From Candidatus Thioglobus vulcanius (GTDB taxonomy: Bacteria; Pseudomonadota; Gammaproteobacteria; PS1; Pseudothioglobaceae): a stretch of 17,595 nucleotides of DNA. How positions within the stretch are numbered: position 1 is the first letter of the stretch; every line of letters starts with the position of its first letter. Under the pieces are notes generated by a model. That model did not search any database and was not told the origin of the DNA. It saw only the letters and a program-made list of their open reading frames with translations. This document shows, in pieces, positions 1 to 6,837 of this stretch. The DNA is taken from the NCBI GenBank assembly GCA_910595855.1, contig CAJVCJ010000013.1, positions 1 to 17,595 on the forward strand, written 5' to 3'. Position numbers and translations under genes: made by a program.

Positions 1-309
1 AATCGTATTGATGAGATTGTCACTTTCAATAGTCTTGGTAAAGATCAAATTGCAGGAATTGCCAAAATACAGCTTGAGATTTTATCTTCTCGTCTGGCAG
101 ATCTTGATCTTAAGCTTGATCTAAATGATGCTGCTATGCAGATGATTATTGACAAAGGCTATGATCCAGCATTTGGCGCAAGACCACTTAAGCGCACCAT
201 TCAACAGCTACTAGAAAATCCACTATCGCAAAAGATTTTATCAGGTGATTTTTTACCAGGTGCACACATCAATGCTGGTGTAACCAATGGTGAGATTACA
301 TTTTCTTAA
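1..309 (+). CDS. clpB: ClpB disaggregase chaperone, C-terminal end (partial)
   Basis: The window opens inside a reading frame whose last 102 codons end in TAA. The translation matches the C-terminal small AAA+ region of ClpB: RIDEIV near the start, a DLKLDLNDAAMQ-like stretch, then GYDPAFGARPLKR and ENPLSQKIL, which are hallmark ClpB/Hsp100 D2 segments including the sensor-2 arginine of GARPLKR. ClpB is a cytosolic hexameric ATPase that works with DnaK to pull apart protein aggregates. The N-domain, both Walker motifs and the middle coiled coil lie outside the window. A strong terminator follows 20 nt after the stop, so this gene probably ends its transcript. ClpC or ClpA C-termini are related, but the wording fits ClpB best. 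Confidence 0.93.
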   Translation, partial: NRIDEIVTFNSLGKDQIAGIAKIQLEILSSRLADLDLKLDLNDAAMQMIIDKGYDPAFGARPLKRTIQQLLENPLSQKILSGDFLPGAHINAGVTNGEITFS

Positions 310-328
310 ATCTTAACTTGTAAAATAC

Positions 329-355
329 AAAAGGAGGCAGTAGCCTCCTTTTTTT
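329..355 (+). terminator. Intrinsic terminator after clpB
   Basis: A 10-bp stem (arms 329-338 and 343-352, core GGAGGC/GCCTCC) with an AGTA loop runs straight into seven T residues at 349-355. This is a textbook rho-independent terminator placed 20 nt after the clpB stop. It should separate clpB from rnfE. Confidence 0.93.
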
Positions 356-373
356 ATGTCTAACCTATCTAAA

Positions 374-404
374 TTCTTATTATGAGCGAATATATTGATA
401 TAAT
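374..404 (+). promoter_or_regulatory. Candidate sigma70 promoter for rnfE
   Basis: A perfect TATAAT hexamer lies at 399-404. The -35 side is poor (TTCTTA at 374-379 or CTTATT at 376-381). Initiation about 7 nt downstream would fall at about 411, leaving almost no 5' untranslated region before the rnfE ATG at 413. That suggests either a leaderless message or a start site elsewhere. Only the -10 match is seen; activity is inferred. Confidence 0.45.
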
Positions 405-412
405 CGAAGCTT

Positions 413-1048
413 ATGGAAGATTATCTTAAGATTGTTAAAAATGGCTTATGGACTAACAACCAAGCTTTGGTTGCATTACTTGGCTTATGCCCTCTTTTAG
501 CGGTTACCAATAATATTGTTAATGCAATCGGTCTTGGCCTAGCAACTACTTTTGTACTCGTTGCCTCAAATGTAACAGTCTCAATCTTTAGAAATCAAAT
601 TCGAAAAGAAGTCAGAATTCCTATTTTTGTATTACTTATCGCCTCTTTTGTGACTATTGTTGAATTATTAATGCAGTCTTATTTTTATGATTTGTATTTA
701 ATTTTAGGTATTTTTGTACCATTAATTGTAACCAACTGTGCAATTTTAGCCAGAGCGGAAGCTTTTGCTAGTAAAAATACTTGGGGAAAATCAGCACTTG
801 ACGGTTTGATGATGGGCATTGGATTTTCAGTGATTTTGATTATTCTTGGCGCAATGCGAGAACTGATTGGCTCTGGCACTTTGTTTGATCAATCTGCTTT
901 ACTACTAGGCAGTTTGGGTGACACACTCAGTATCACCGTATTTGAAGATTATCAAGGCACCCTATTGGCCATTCTACCGCCAGGTGCATTTATTGGCTTA
1001 GGGCTAATTGTGGCAGTAAAAAATTATTTTGATTTGAAAAAAGTTTAA
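413..1048 (+). CDS. rnfE: Rnf electron-transport complex subunit E (RnfE/RsxE)
   Basis: Integral membrane subunit of the Rnf complex, which couples electron transfer between reduced ferredoxin and NAD+ to ion movement across the inner membrane. The 211-residue product has about six hydrophobic segments and the family blocks GLW-NN near residue 11, LLGLCPLLAVTN at 22-33, VPLIVTNC at 102-109, ALDGLMMGIGF near 128 and LPPGAFIGLGL near 190. Cys26 and Cys109 match the conserved cysteines that, in the related Nqr/Rnf subunits, help hold an intramembrane [2Fe-2S] cluster at the A/E interface. The E. coli protein is about 20 residues longer only at its hydrophilic C-terminal tail, absent here. The start matches the E. 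coli N-terminus (MSEIKDVIVQGLW), but no clear ribosome binding site precedes it. None of rnfA, B, C, D or G is adjacent, which is unusual because rnf genes normally form one operon. The paralogue NqrD is the main alternative; the NCAILARAEAF wording favours RnfE. Confidence 0.9.
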   Translation: MEDYLKIVKNGLWTNNQALVALLGLCPLLAVTNNIVNAIGLGLATTFVLVASNVTVSIFRNQIRKEVRIPIFVLLIASFVTIVELLMQSYFYDLYLILGIFVPLIVTNCAILARAEAFASKNTWGKSALDGLMMGIGFSVILIILGAMRELIGSGTLFDQSALLLGSLGDTLSITVFEDYQGTLLAILPPGAFIGLGLIVAVKNYFDLKKV

Positions 1049-1065
1049 AAAAAGAGGAGAGGAAA

Positions 1066-1692
1066 ATGAAAAAAATAGTAATAATGTTTGCTAGCTTACT
1101 AGCATTTGGCGCTAACGCTGAGGGAGAAGTTACCAAAGAAGTGTTTATTTCACCGGGTTTTGTTTCGCTCAATGTAACGCATCAAGATGAAACTGTCACC
1201 TTACAGCGCAATCAAGACCGAGACAATGAAATTTCTAATTTTTATCTAAAAACGACTCGTGGAAAAATTCAGTCTATGCACCCATTTGCGCCACATTTAG
1301 TTGACACTATTGGCGAGCTAGAAATGATTAACTACATTAAACAGCGCTCTAAAGGTGATGATAGTATTTTAGTGATTGATACACGTACGCCAAATTGGCC
1401 AGTGATTACCGGTGCCATCCCAACAGCGGTTAACATTCCTTATACAAAATTTAAGAAGAAAGAAAAAGCCTTAGAGATTATGGAAGATCAACTAGATGTT
1501 CAAGTGGATGATATTTTTGATTTTTCTTATGCCAAGACGCTGATTATGTATTGCAACGGAATCTGGTGTGGACAAACACCTACAGCAGTAGCAGCATTAC
1601 TAAAGTACGGTTATCCAGCCTCTAAGATTAAATACTACCGTGGTGGCATGAATGCCTGGAAATCTCTTGGACTAACAACGGTTAATTTATAA
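1066..1692 (+). CDS. Exported rhodanese-like sulfurtransferase
   Basis: A 208-residue protein with a Sec signal peptide (MKK, hydrophobic core, likely cleavage after GANA at about residue 19), so probably periplasmic. The C-terminal half, about residues 95-205, is a single rhodanese domain: IDTRTPNW, then GAIPTAVNIPY, then the active-site loop YCNGIWCGQTPTA, then YYRGGMNAW. The expected catalytic cysteine is Cys163, which would carry a persulfide; a second cysteine, Cys168, sits in the same loop, so a disulfide or dithiol mechanism is possible. The N-terminal 75 residues after the signal are not recognised. A strong ribosome binding site (GAGGAGAGG) precedes the ATG, and the gene starts 17 nt after rnfE, so the two are probably cotranscribed. 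Substrate unknown; a role in periplasmic sulfur handling would suit a sulfur oxidiser but is inference. Confidence 0.85.
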   Translation: MKKIVIMFASLLAFGANAEGEVTKEVFISPGFVSLNVTHQDETVTLQRNQDRDNEISNFYLKTTRGKIQSMHPFAPHLVDTIGELEMINYIKQRSKGDDSILVIDTRTPNWPVITGAIPTAVNIPYTKFKKKEKALEIMEDQLDVQVDDIFDFSYAKTLIMYCNGIWCGQTPTAVAALLKYGYPASKIKYYRGGMNAWKSLGLTTVNL

Positions 1693-1695
1693 GCT

Positions 1696-2487
1696 TTGAA
1701 AACCATTCAAGATTACCTCAACAGTGGCGCAGTCGATATTGCGCCACTGTTGTCTTTGGCGCTTAAGAAAAGCAATGTTGAGTTAATTACCCAAGGTGAT
1801 TATTGCTTAACGCCCACAGAAAAACAAACCTTAAGCGAATTTATTCAGCAACGCACTGATGGTGTGCCATTTTCATATATTAGCGGCACAAAAGGATTTT
1901 ATCACTTAGATTTTAAAGTAACAGCTGACACCTTAATACCACGCCCAGAAACCGAGCTATTAATCGATATCACACTTGATTTACTCAAAAAAAATCAAAA
2001 ATACCAAGTATTGGATTTAGGTACCGGTAGCGGTATCATCGCCGTTACTTTAGCCGATATAAATCCGCGTTGGAAAGTTAGTGCAACAGACTTTTCTCAA
2101 GCGGCAATTGATGTGGCTAAAATCAATGCAACGACTAACATTAATTTTACCCAAGGCAGTTGGTTTGATGCTGTTACTGATCAAACCTTTGATTTGATCG
2201 TATCTAACCCGCCATATATTGAAGAGAATGATGCTTATTTGAATGATCTAACTTATGAGCCACAAACAGCATTAGTGTCTGGAGTAGATGGTTTGGATGA
2301 TATTCGCATAATTATTAACAATGCGCCAGAATATTTAAATAAAGATGGTTATTTACTTTTAGAACACGGCTACAACCAACAAACTGAAATTGTAGAATTA
2401 TTGTCAATTAATTTTACTAATATTCAAACTTTTCAAGACTACAATATTAAAGACCGTGCGATTTTGGCACAGATTAAAAATGCATAG
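1696..2487 (+). CDS. prmC: Release-factor glutamine methyltransferase PrmC (HemK)
   Basis: PrmC methylates the glutamine of the GGQ motif of release factors RF1 and RF2, using S-adenosylmethionine, and so tunes translation termination. Visible motifs are the N-terminal helical domain (residues 1-75), LIPRPETELL near 83, the SAM-binding loop VLDLGTGSGIIA near 110, and the substrate-glutamine motif SNPPYIEE near 173. At 263 residues it is slightly shorter than the E. coli protein (277). The start is a TTG at 1696-1698, since no in-frame ATG exists near the N-terminus, and it has no Shine-Dalgarno sequence. It lies 3 nt after the rhodanese stop and in the same frame, so translation may depend on re-initiation by ribosomes finishing the rhodanese. 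A strong inverted repeat lies at codons 8-19. The common neighbour prfA is not here. Confidence 0.93.
   Translation: MKTIQDYLNSGAVDIAPLLSLALKKSNVELITQGDYCLTPTEKQTLSEFIQQRTDGVPFSYISGTKGFYHLDFKVTADTLIPRPETELLIDITLDLLKKNQKYQVLDLGTGSGIIAVTLADINPRWKVSATDFSQAAIDVAKINATTNINFTQGSWFDAVTDQTFDLIVSNPPYIEENDAYLNDLTYEPQTALVSGVDGLDDIRIIINNAPEYLNKDGYLLLEHGYNQQTEIVELLSINFTNIQTFQDYNIKDRAILAQIKNA
1719..1752. repeat. Perfect 12-bp inverted repeat in the prmC 5' coding region
   Basis: CAACAGTGGCGC (1719-1730) and GCGCCACTGTTG (1741-1752) are exact reverse complements around a 10-nt spacer. A1731-T1740 extends the stem to 13 bp. The repeat begins 23 nt after the first base of the prmC TTG codon. No T-run follows, so it is not a normal intrinsic terminator. 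In RNA it would form a stable GC-rich hairpin at the start of the message. Confidence 0.85.
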
Positions 2488-2520
2488 CTCACTACACTAA
2501 TAAAAATCTGGCCTTACTGC

Positions 2521-2802
2521 CTATTTAGAAGGTTTTGAAATTTTTTTTAAAAATTTATTAAGCTTGTCTTTATGTATCGAGTCCACTTCGCAATATTTTT
2601 CTTGCTGGGTGAAGTAGTCTTCCTCTACCCAAGTTTTTGACTCGGAAAAAACCAAAGGCCTGCCTGTTTTGGTTGATACGACTGTATTATCTGCATAGAT
2701 AATAATCGATTGATCACTGTAGATTATCGCTTTCTGAGCAGAAACACTCATTGATACGGCCAGTAATGCAAATGCAGTTAGTTGTGTAAAGTCTTTCCTC
2801 AT
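2521..2802 (-). CDS. Small exported protein of unknown function
   Basis: A 93-residue protein I do not recognise. It has a clear signal peptide (MRKDF, hydrophobic core to about residue 20, likely cleavage after VSA before QKA), so the mature product of about 71 residues is probably periplasmic. The mature part begins with alternating hydrophobic and polar residues (YSDQSIIIYADNTVVS), suggesting short beta strands, and ends in a lysine-rich helix (KLNKFLKKISKPSK). It has a single cysteine (Cys71), so no internal disulfide. It converges on prmC with a 33-nt gap. No clear ribosome binding site precedes the ATG. It lies downstream of rnpB on the same strand and could be reached by rnpB read-through. 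The signal peptide argues that it is a real gene. Confidence 0.6.
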   Translation of the reverse strand: MRKDFTQLTAFALLAVSMSVSAQKAIIYSDQSIIIYADNTVVSTKTGRPLVFSESKTWVEEDYFTQQEKYCEVDSIHKDKLNKFLKKISKPSK

Positions 2803-2874
2803 GAGTTTATTCTACAACAAAATTACTGTAACAAGTTTTTTTTGATATTTAACACAGTTGGAAAAACTAGCTTC

Positions 2875-2917
2875 TCTTTGTATTAGCTGTGACGATATGC
2901 ACAACGATATACAAAGA
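2875..2917 (-). terminator. Long imperfect hairpin downstream of rnpB, possible terminator or 3' processing element
   Basis: Read on the minus strand, TCTTTGTAT (2917-2909) pairs with ATACAAAGA (2883-2875), and inside it GTTGTG pairs with CACAGC with one GU pair. Together these make a hairpin of about 15 bp with an internal loop. It starts 15 nt beyond the rnpB 3' end. A run of five T residues occurs only about 8 nt after the stem, so it is not a canonical terminator. It may protect or define the 3' end of the RNA. Confidence 0.35.
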
Positions 2918-2931
2918 AAAAGATAAATTGA

Positions 2932-3271
2932 GTGAAGTCGGTCTATAAGCCGGGTTCTGTAATAGATGGTCATTCATCTACGCGAATTGTTACCAAGTCG
3001 CTTGAGCACTCTACCCGCTACCTTATGCGAGCCGCATCAATGGTAGCCTATTTGAGCTTGCTCCAAGTGGGGTTTACCTTGCCACGGTTGTTACCTTCCG
3101 CGCGGTGCGCTCTTACCGCACCTTCTCACCTTTTCCCACGAATGGGTAGTTTAAATTTCTGCAGCACTTTCCATTATGTCACCATACCTAGCTGTTAGCT
3201 AGCACTTTGCTCTATGGAGCCCGGACTTTCCTCTGAAAGGTAAACCTTCCAGCGACCATCCGACCAACTTC
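2932..3271 (-). ncRNA. rnpB: RNase P RNA (type A, M1 RNA)
   Basis: Catalytic RNA of ribonuclease P, which removes 5' leaders from tRNA precursors. On the minus strand it begins GAAGTTGGTCGG at 3271, contains the invariant GAGGAAAGTCCGGGCTC (3233-3217), the GGTGCGGTAAGAGCGCACC stem, the GGTAACA and GTGGCA-GGTAAACCCCAC blocks, GAGCAAG-CAAATAGG, AGATGAATGAC and ACAGAACCCGGCTTA, and ends with CCGACTTC near 2932. The two ends pair to form helix P1 (GAAGTTGGTC with GACCGACTTC, one GU pair). All main conserved regions of bacterial type A RNase P RNA are present, in E. coli order. About 340 nt, against 377 in E. coli. The exact ends are set from P1 pairing and could be off by a few bases. Confidence 0.97.
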
Positions 3272-3278
3272 AGCGCTG

Positions 3279-3284
3279 ATTATA
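3279..3284 (-). promoter_or_regulatory. rnpB: -10 element of the rnpB promoter
   Basis: A perfect TATAAT on the minus strand ends 7 nt before the inferred rnpB 5' end at 3271, which is the right distance. The intervening CAGCGCT is GC-rich, like the discriminator of stable-RNA promoters under growth-rate or stringent control. The -35 region is weak (best candidates near 3300-3307). Confidence 0.75.
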
Positions 3285-3393
3285 CGCTAAGTATCTGTGT
3301 GACTATATTCTCGTAATACATCTACAATTTGTACACTGTAGGACTCATACCATTTATTTTAATTTTTAAGTAACTATAACGGTGTACATTTTA

Positions 3394-4884
3394 TTAACCA
3401 CTCACTTGAAGATCTTGAAAAATTTGATGGACATTATTGCCATTAGTATCAACAGCAACAGCGACTGGCATATCTTCCACCTCAAATTCATAAATAGCCT
3501 CCATACCCATGTCTTCAAATGCAATTATTTTGGCTTTTTTAATAGACTTGGAGATTAAGTATGCAGCGCCACCTACAGCAATCAGATAGCTAGCCTTATG
3601 ATTTTTAATACTATTAGCCGTTTCATTGCCACGCTCAGCTTTGCCGATCATGCCTAGAATATTGGTATTTTCTAGCATCATATCTGTAAATTTATCCATA
3701 CGTGTCGCTGTGGTTGGACCTGCAGGACCAATCACTTCGTCACCCACAGCGTCTACCGGCCCTACATAATAGACAAACTTATTATCAAAATCAACACCTT
3801 TTGGCAGGCCTTTACCTTCATCCAGCATGTGCTTAAGTCGCGAATGCGCTCCATCTCGTCCAGTAATAATCGTGCCTGTTAATAGCAATGTATCGCCTAT
3901 ATTCCATTCACCCATTTGTTCGCGTGTTAGCGTGTTAAGATCGATGTGTTTATATTTAGAATAATCCATTTCCAGTTCAGGATAAATACTCATATCCACT
4001 TTTGGTAATTGCGCCACGCCTGATCCATCTAATGAAAAATGTAAATGCCTAGTGGCAGCGCAATTTGGAATAAGGGCAACCGCCTGCGAAGCAGCGTGTG
4101 AAGGGTAATCTTTAATCTTAACATCAAGTACAGTAGTTAGTCCAGATAAGCCTTGCGCACCAATACCTAGATTATTAATTTTATCCATTAACTCTAGGCG
4201 CATTTTTTCAATATTAGTTTGATTACTCTTTTGTGAAACCTCAACAATATCAATCGGATCCATTAAGCTTTCTTTAGCCATAAGCATGGCTTTTTCCGCT
4301 GTACCGCCCACACCAATACCAATAATACCTGGCGGACACCAGCCGGCACCCATAGTGGGAATCATCTTTATCACCCAATCAGAAACATTATCATCTGGCG
4401 CAAGCACTGCAAATTTTGCCTTATTTTCTGAGCCACAGCCCTTGGCAGCTACTATGAATTTCAGCACATCACCTTTAACCACTTTCATATGAATAACGGC
4501 AGGAGTATTATCTTTAGTATTGGTTCGTGAAAATAATGGATCGGCAACAATAGAAGCGCGCAGTGGGTTATCTGCAAATGTAAATGCACGCCTAACACCT
4601 TCATTGATCATTTCCTCTAAGGATAAATCAGCCTCCCAAGAAACATCCATGCCCACTTCAACAAAAACGTTAATAATACCGGTATCTTGGCACATTGGCC
4701 TTTGCCCTAAGGCAGCCATTTTTGAATTAATTAAAATTTGGGCGATGGCATTTTTAGCGCTATCGTGCGTTTCTTTTTCATACGCTGATGTCATCGCACG
4801 AATAAAATCAGGCGAATGATAATACGAGATATACTGCAAGGCCGAAAAGACGCTTTCAATCACATGCTCTTGCTGAATTTTCAT
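3394..4884 (-). CDS. fumA: Class I fumarate hydratase (iron-sulfur, homodimeric type)
   Basis: Catalyses the reversible hydration of fumarate to L-malate in the citric acid cycle, in the cytosol. The 496-residue protein is the fused alpha-beta form. The N-terminal alpha part (about 1-290) carries QRPMCQDTGI (Cys65), AGWCPPG (Cys183) and IPNCAATRH (Cys275), the three cysteines expected to hold the [4Fe-4S] cluster whose free iron acts in catalysis. The C-terminal beta part holds YYVGPVDAVGDEVIGPAGPTTATRMDKF and MIGKAERG. Residue 150 is Cys (KGCGSENK), where the Pseudomonas homologue as I recall it has Gly. The sequence is closer to the Pseudomonas-type enzyme than to E. coli FumA, so the symbol is a family label. 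GGAG lies about 8 nt before the ATG. Class I enzymes are oxygen-sensitive, and no class II fumC is seen here. Tartrate dehydratase is a related alternative but is usually two subunits. Confidence 0.92.
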   Translation of the reverse strand: MKIQQEHVIESVFSALQYISYYHSPDFIRAMTSAYEKETHDSAKNAIAQILINSKMAALGQRPMCQDTGIINVFVEVGMDVSWEADLSLEEMINEGVRRAFTFADNPLRASIVADPLFSRTNTKDNTPAVIHMKVVKGDVLKFIVAAKGCGSENKAKFAVLAPDDNVSDWVIKMIPTMGAGWCPPGIIGIGVGGTAEKAMLMAKESLMDPIDIVEVSQKSNQTNIEKMRLELMDKINNLGIGAQGLSGLTTVLDVKIKDYPSHAASQAVALIPNCAATRHLHFSLDGSGVAQLPKVDMSIYPELEMDYSKYKHIDLNTLTREQMGEWNIGDTLLLTGTIITGRDGAHSRLKHMLDEGKGLPKGVDFDNKFVYYVGPVDAVGDEVIGPAGPTTATRMDKFTDMMLENTNILGMIGKAERGNETANSIKNHKASYLIAVGGAAYLISKSIKKAKIIAFEDMGMEAIYEFEVEDMPVAVAVDTNGNNVHQIFQDLQVSG

Positions 4885-4975
4885 ATTGATATTACTCCGA
4901 CGATTGTTGTATTTTTTGCTAATTATTTATAGTATTATATCTCTTTATTTCATCAATAATTAATCAGGAATTTTT
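4885..4975. promoter_or_regulatory. Divergent promoter region between the fumarase gene and mreB
   Basis: This 91-bp AT-rich gap must drive both the fumarase gene (minus) and the mre operon (plus). Candidate elements on the plus strand are the TTGCTA at 4916-4921 and the TATTATAT run at 4933-4940, but their spacing is not canonical. An AGGA ribosome binding site precedes the mreB ATG. No operator palindrome is evident. Confidence 0.4.
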
Positions 4976-6007
4976 ATGTTTGATTTTTTCAAAGCTCAAA
5001 GCCTTTCAATTGATTTAGGCACTGCTAATACGCTAATTCACATGGATGGCCAGGTTGTTTTAAACGAGCCTTCAGTAGTTGCCATTCGCCAAGATAAAGG
5101 CTCAATGGAAGCCACGGTTATTGCAGTGGGTCAAGATGCTAAAAACATGCTGGGTAGAACACCTGGATCAATTGAAGCTATTCGACCAATGAAAGATGGT
5201 GTAATTGCTGATTTTAAAGTCACTGAAAAAATGCTACAACATTTCATTCGCAAAGTGTTGCGTTCGGGTTTTTTCTCACCCAGCCCAAAGGTTTTGATTT
5301 GCGTTCCTTGTGGCGCCACTCAAGTTGAGCGTCGTGCTATTAAAGAAAGCGCCGTTGGCGCAGGTGCACGTGACGTCTACTTAATTGAAGAGCCGATGGC
5401 TGCCGCACTAGGTGCTGGCATGGCTATTGAAGAAGCATCAGGCGCTATGGTTATTGATATTGGTGGTGGTACAACAGAAATTGCTATCATGTCTTTAAAT
5501 GGTATTGTTTATTCTGACTCATTGCGTGTTGGTGGTGATGTATTTGATGATACTATCGTTAGATTTGTTCGTCGCGAACACGGTATTATTATTGGCCCTG
5601 CTACTGCAGAGCAAATTAAAGAAGAGGTGGGTTCAGCGTTTAAAACCAATGTTGTTAAAAAAATCGAATTCAGAGGTAGAGATGTTGCAAAAGGCATTCC
5701 AGTAAGTTTTGAAATTACCAATACTGAAATACTAGGTGCACTACAAGAGCCATTAAAAACCATTCTTAGCTCAGTCAGAACTGCACTAGAAAAAACACCA
5801 CCTGAGTTAAGTTCTGATATTGCTGAAAACGGCTTGGTACTTACAGGTGGTGGCGCCCTACTAGATGGTCTTGATAAGCTCATCAACCAGGAAACAAATC
5901 TACCAGTACGAGTTGCTGATGATCCGTTAACCTGTGTTGCGCGTGGTGGTGGTGTTGCGCTTGATATGATTAGCAAGCACAACATGGGATTCTTGGCAGC
6001 CGAATAA
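4976..6007 (+). CDS. mreB: Rod-shape-determining protein MreB (bacterial actin)
   Basis: MreB forms short filaments on the inner face of the membrane and directs lateral cell-wall synthesis in rod-shaped cells. The 343-residue protein (E. coli 347) shows the actin-family phosphate loops IDLGTANTLIH at 12-22 and VIDIGGGTTEIAI near 155, the EEPMAAALGAG block near 140, and the adenosine-binding LTGGGALLDGL near 287. The N-terminal MFDFF is the expected amphipathic membrane-binding end. It is first of four same-strand cell-elongation genes (mreB, mreC, mreD, mrdA). The mreC start follows 32 nt after its stop. The start has an AGGA ribosome binding site. The product implies a rod-shaped cell. Confidence 0.97.
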   Translation: MFDFFKAQSLSIDLGTANTLIHMDGQVVLNEPSVVAIRQDKGSMEATVIAVGQDAKNMLGRTPGSIEAIRPMKDGVIADFKVTEKMLQHFIRKVLRSGFFSPSPKVLICVPCGATQVERRAIKESAVGAGARDVYLIEEPMAAALGAGMAIEEASGAMVIDIGGGTTEIAIMSLNGIVYSDSLRVGGDVFDDTIVRFVRREHGIIIGPATAEQIKEEVGSAFKTNVVKKIEFRGRDVAKGIPVSFEITNTEILGALQEPLKTILSSVRTALEKTPPELSSDIAENGLVLTGGGALLDGLDKLINQETNLPVRVADDPLTCVARGGGVALDMISKHNMGFLAAE

Positions 6008-6039
6008 ATAAATTCGTCATTCAATCGGGGTAAGAGATA

Positions 6040-6837
6040 ATGAATTTTCTTAAAACTTTTATCCCAATTATTGTTGCCATATTTCTAATTCTGTTCGACT
6101 ATAAGTTTTCTTACCTCAACCAACTAAGACAAAGTGTTGCAACAGCAATCTCTCCCATTTATATGGTCGTCAGCTTGCCAGGCAAGCTTTACACTTGGAT
6201 TGATGAGCAAGGCACCTCCAAAGATCAACTTCTAAATAACAATCAAAACCTTAACTCTGAACTACTAAAGCTTCAGGCAAGACTGCAACAAACAGATGCA
6301 TTAATTTTAGAAAACAAAAAACTTAAAGCGCTACTTGAATCAAGCTACACACTTGATCAAAACATATTTACCACTGCTCGAATTGAACAAGTAAGTCGCT
6401 CCCGATTAAAAAAACAAATCATTATCAACAAGGGTAGTAACGATCACCTGAAAGTTGGTCAAATTGCCTTGGGCGCTAAGGGTATTATTGGGCAAATTAC
6501 ACAAGTAACTCCTACCAATGCTAGCATCTTAATGGCGAGCGACCCAACCCAACATATCCCTGTTAAGAATGCTAGAAATGGTATTCAAGGTGTTAGTCAG
6601 GGTGTGGCTGAAAATCAATTTTTGATCCGAATTAAATTTATTGAGTCTGATTTAGATATTCAAATTGATGACATATTTCTTAGTAGCGCACTGGGCGGGA
6701 AGTTTCCTAACGGATATCCATTAGGAAAGGTTATTCATGTTGAGCAACATACAGATGAATCTTTTTTGCATATTGTATTAGAACCTATTCAAAAAACTCA
6801 AAATCTAGAATTTGTGATTATTTTGGAGGAACGATGA
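6040..6837 (+). CDS. mreC: Rod-shape-determining protein MreC
   Basis: Bitopic periplasmic scaffold that links MreB and MreD to the PBP2-RodA wall synthase. The 265-residue product has one N-terminal membrane helix (about 8-22), a coiled-coil segment of about residues 68-112 (heptad-like run QLLNNNQNLNSELLKL onward), and the beta-domain motifs INKGSNDHLKVGQIA, GAKGIIGQI and LMASDPTQHIPV. It is shorter than E. coli MreC (367), lacking the long C-terminal tail. A GGGGTAAGAG ribosome binding site precedes the ATG. Its stop overlaps the mreD start by 4 nt (ATGA), indicating translational coupling. Confidence 0.95.
   Translation: MNFLKTFIPIIVAIFLILFDYKFSYLNQLRQSVATAISPIYMVVSLPGKLYTWIDEQGTSKDQLLNNNQNLNSELLKLQARLQQTDALILENKKLKALLESSYTLDQNIFTTARIEQVSRSRLKKQIIINKGSNDHLKVGQIALGAKGIIGQITQVTPTNASILMASDPTQHIPVKNARNGIQGVSQGVAENQFLIRIKFIESDLDIQIDDIFLSSALGGKFPNGYPLGKVIHVEQHTDESFLHIVLEPIQKTQNLEFVIILEER

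Noticed and set aside
382..429. 15-codon frame overlapping the rnfE start (ATG at 382).
   Set aside because: No ribosome binding site and very short; it would also lie mostly upstream of the inferred transcript start. Probably chance.
2932..3198. 88-codon frame on the plus strand with a plausible ATG.
   Set aside because: It lies wholly antisense to rnpB; such frames are a well-known artefact of RNase P RNA genes.
3313..3345. CTACA/TGTAG inverted repeat downstream of the fumarase gene as a terminator.
   Set aside because: The stem is only 5 bp with no T-run on the minus strand; too weak to call.
4286..4819. Two plus-strand frames (68 and 99 codons) inside the fumarase gene.
   Set aside because: Both are antisense to a well-conserved enzyme gene and show no family features.
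5509..6024. 171-codon frame on the minus strand across the mreB 3' end.
   Set aside because: Shadow of mreB codon usage; Ser/Pro-rich composition, no domain, no ribosome binding site, and mreB itself is unmistakable.
6172..6188. 17-bp palindrome AGCTTGCC-A-GGCAAGCT inside mreC.
   Set aside because: An 8-bp stem around one base is expected at modest frequency by chance in 17 kb, and the location inside a conserved gene suggests nothing more.
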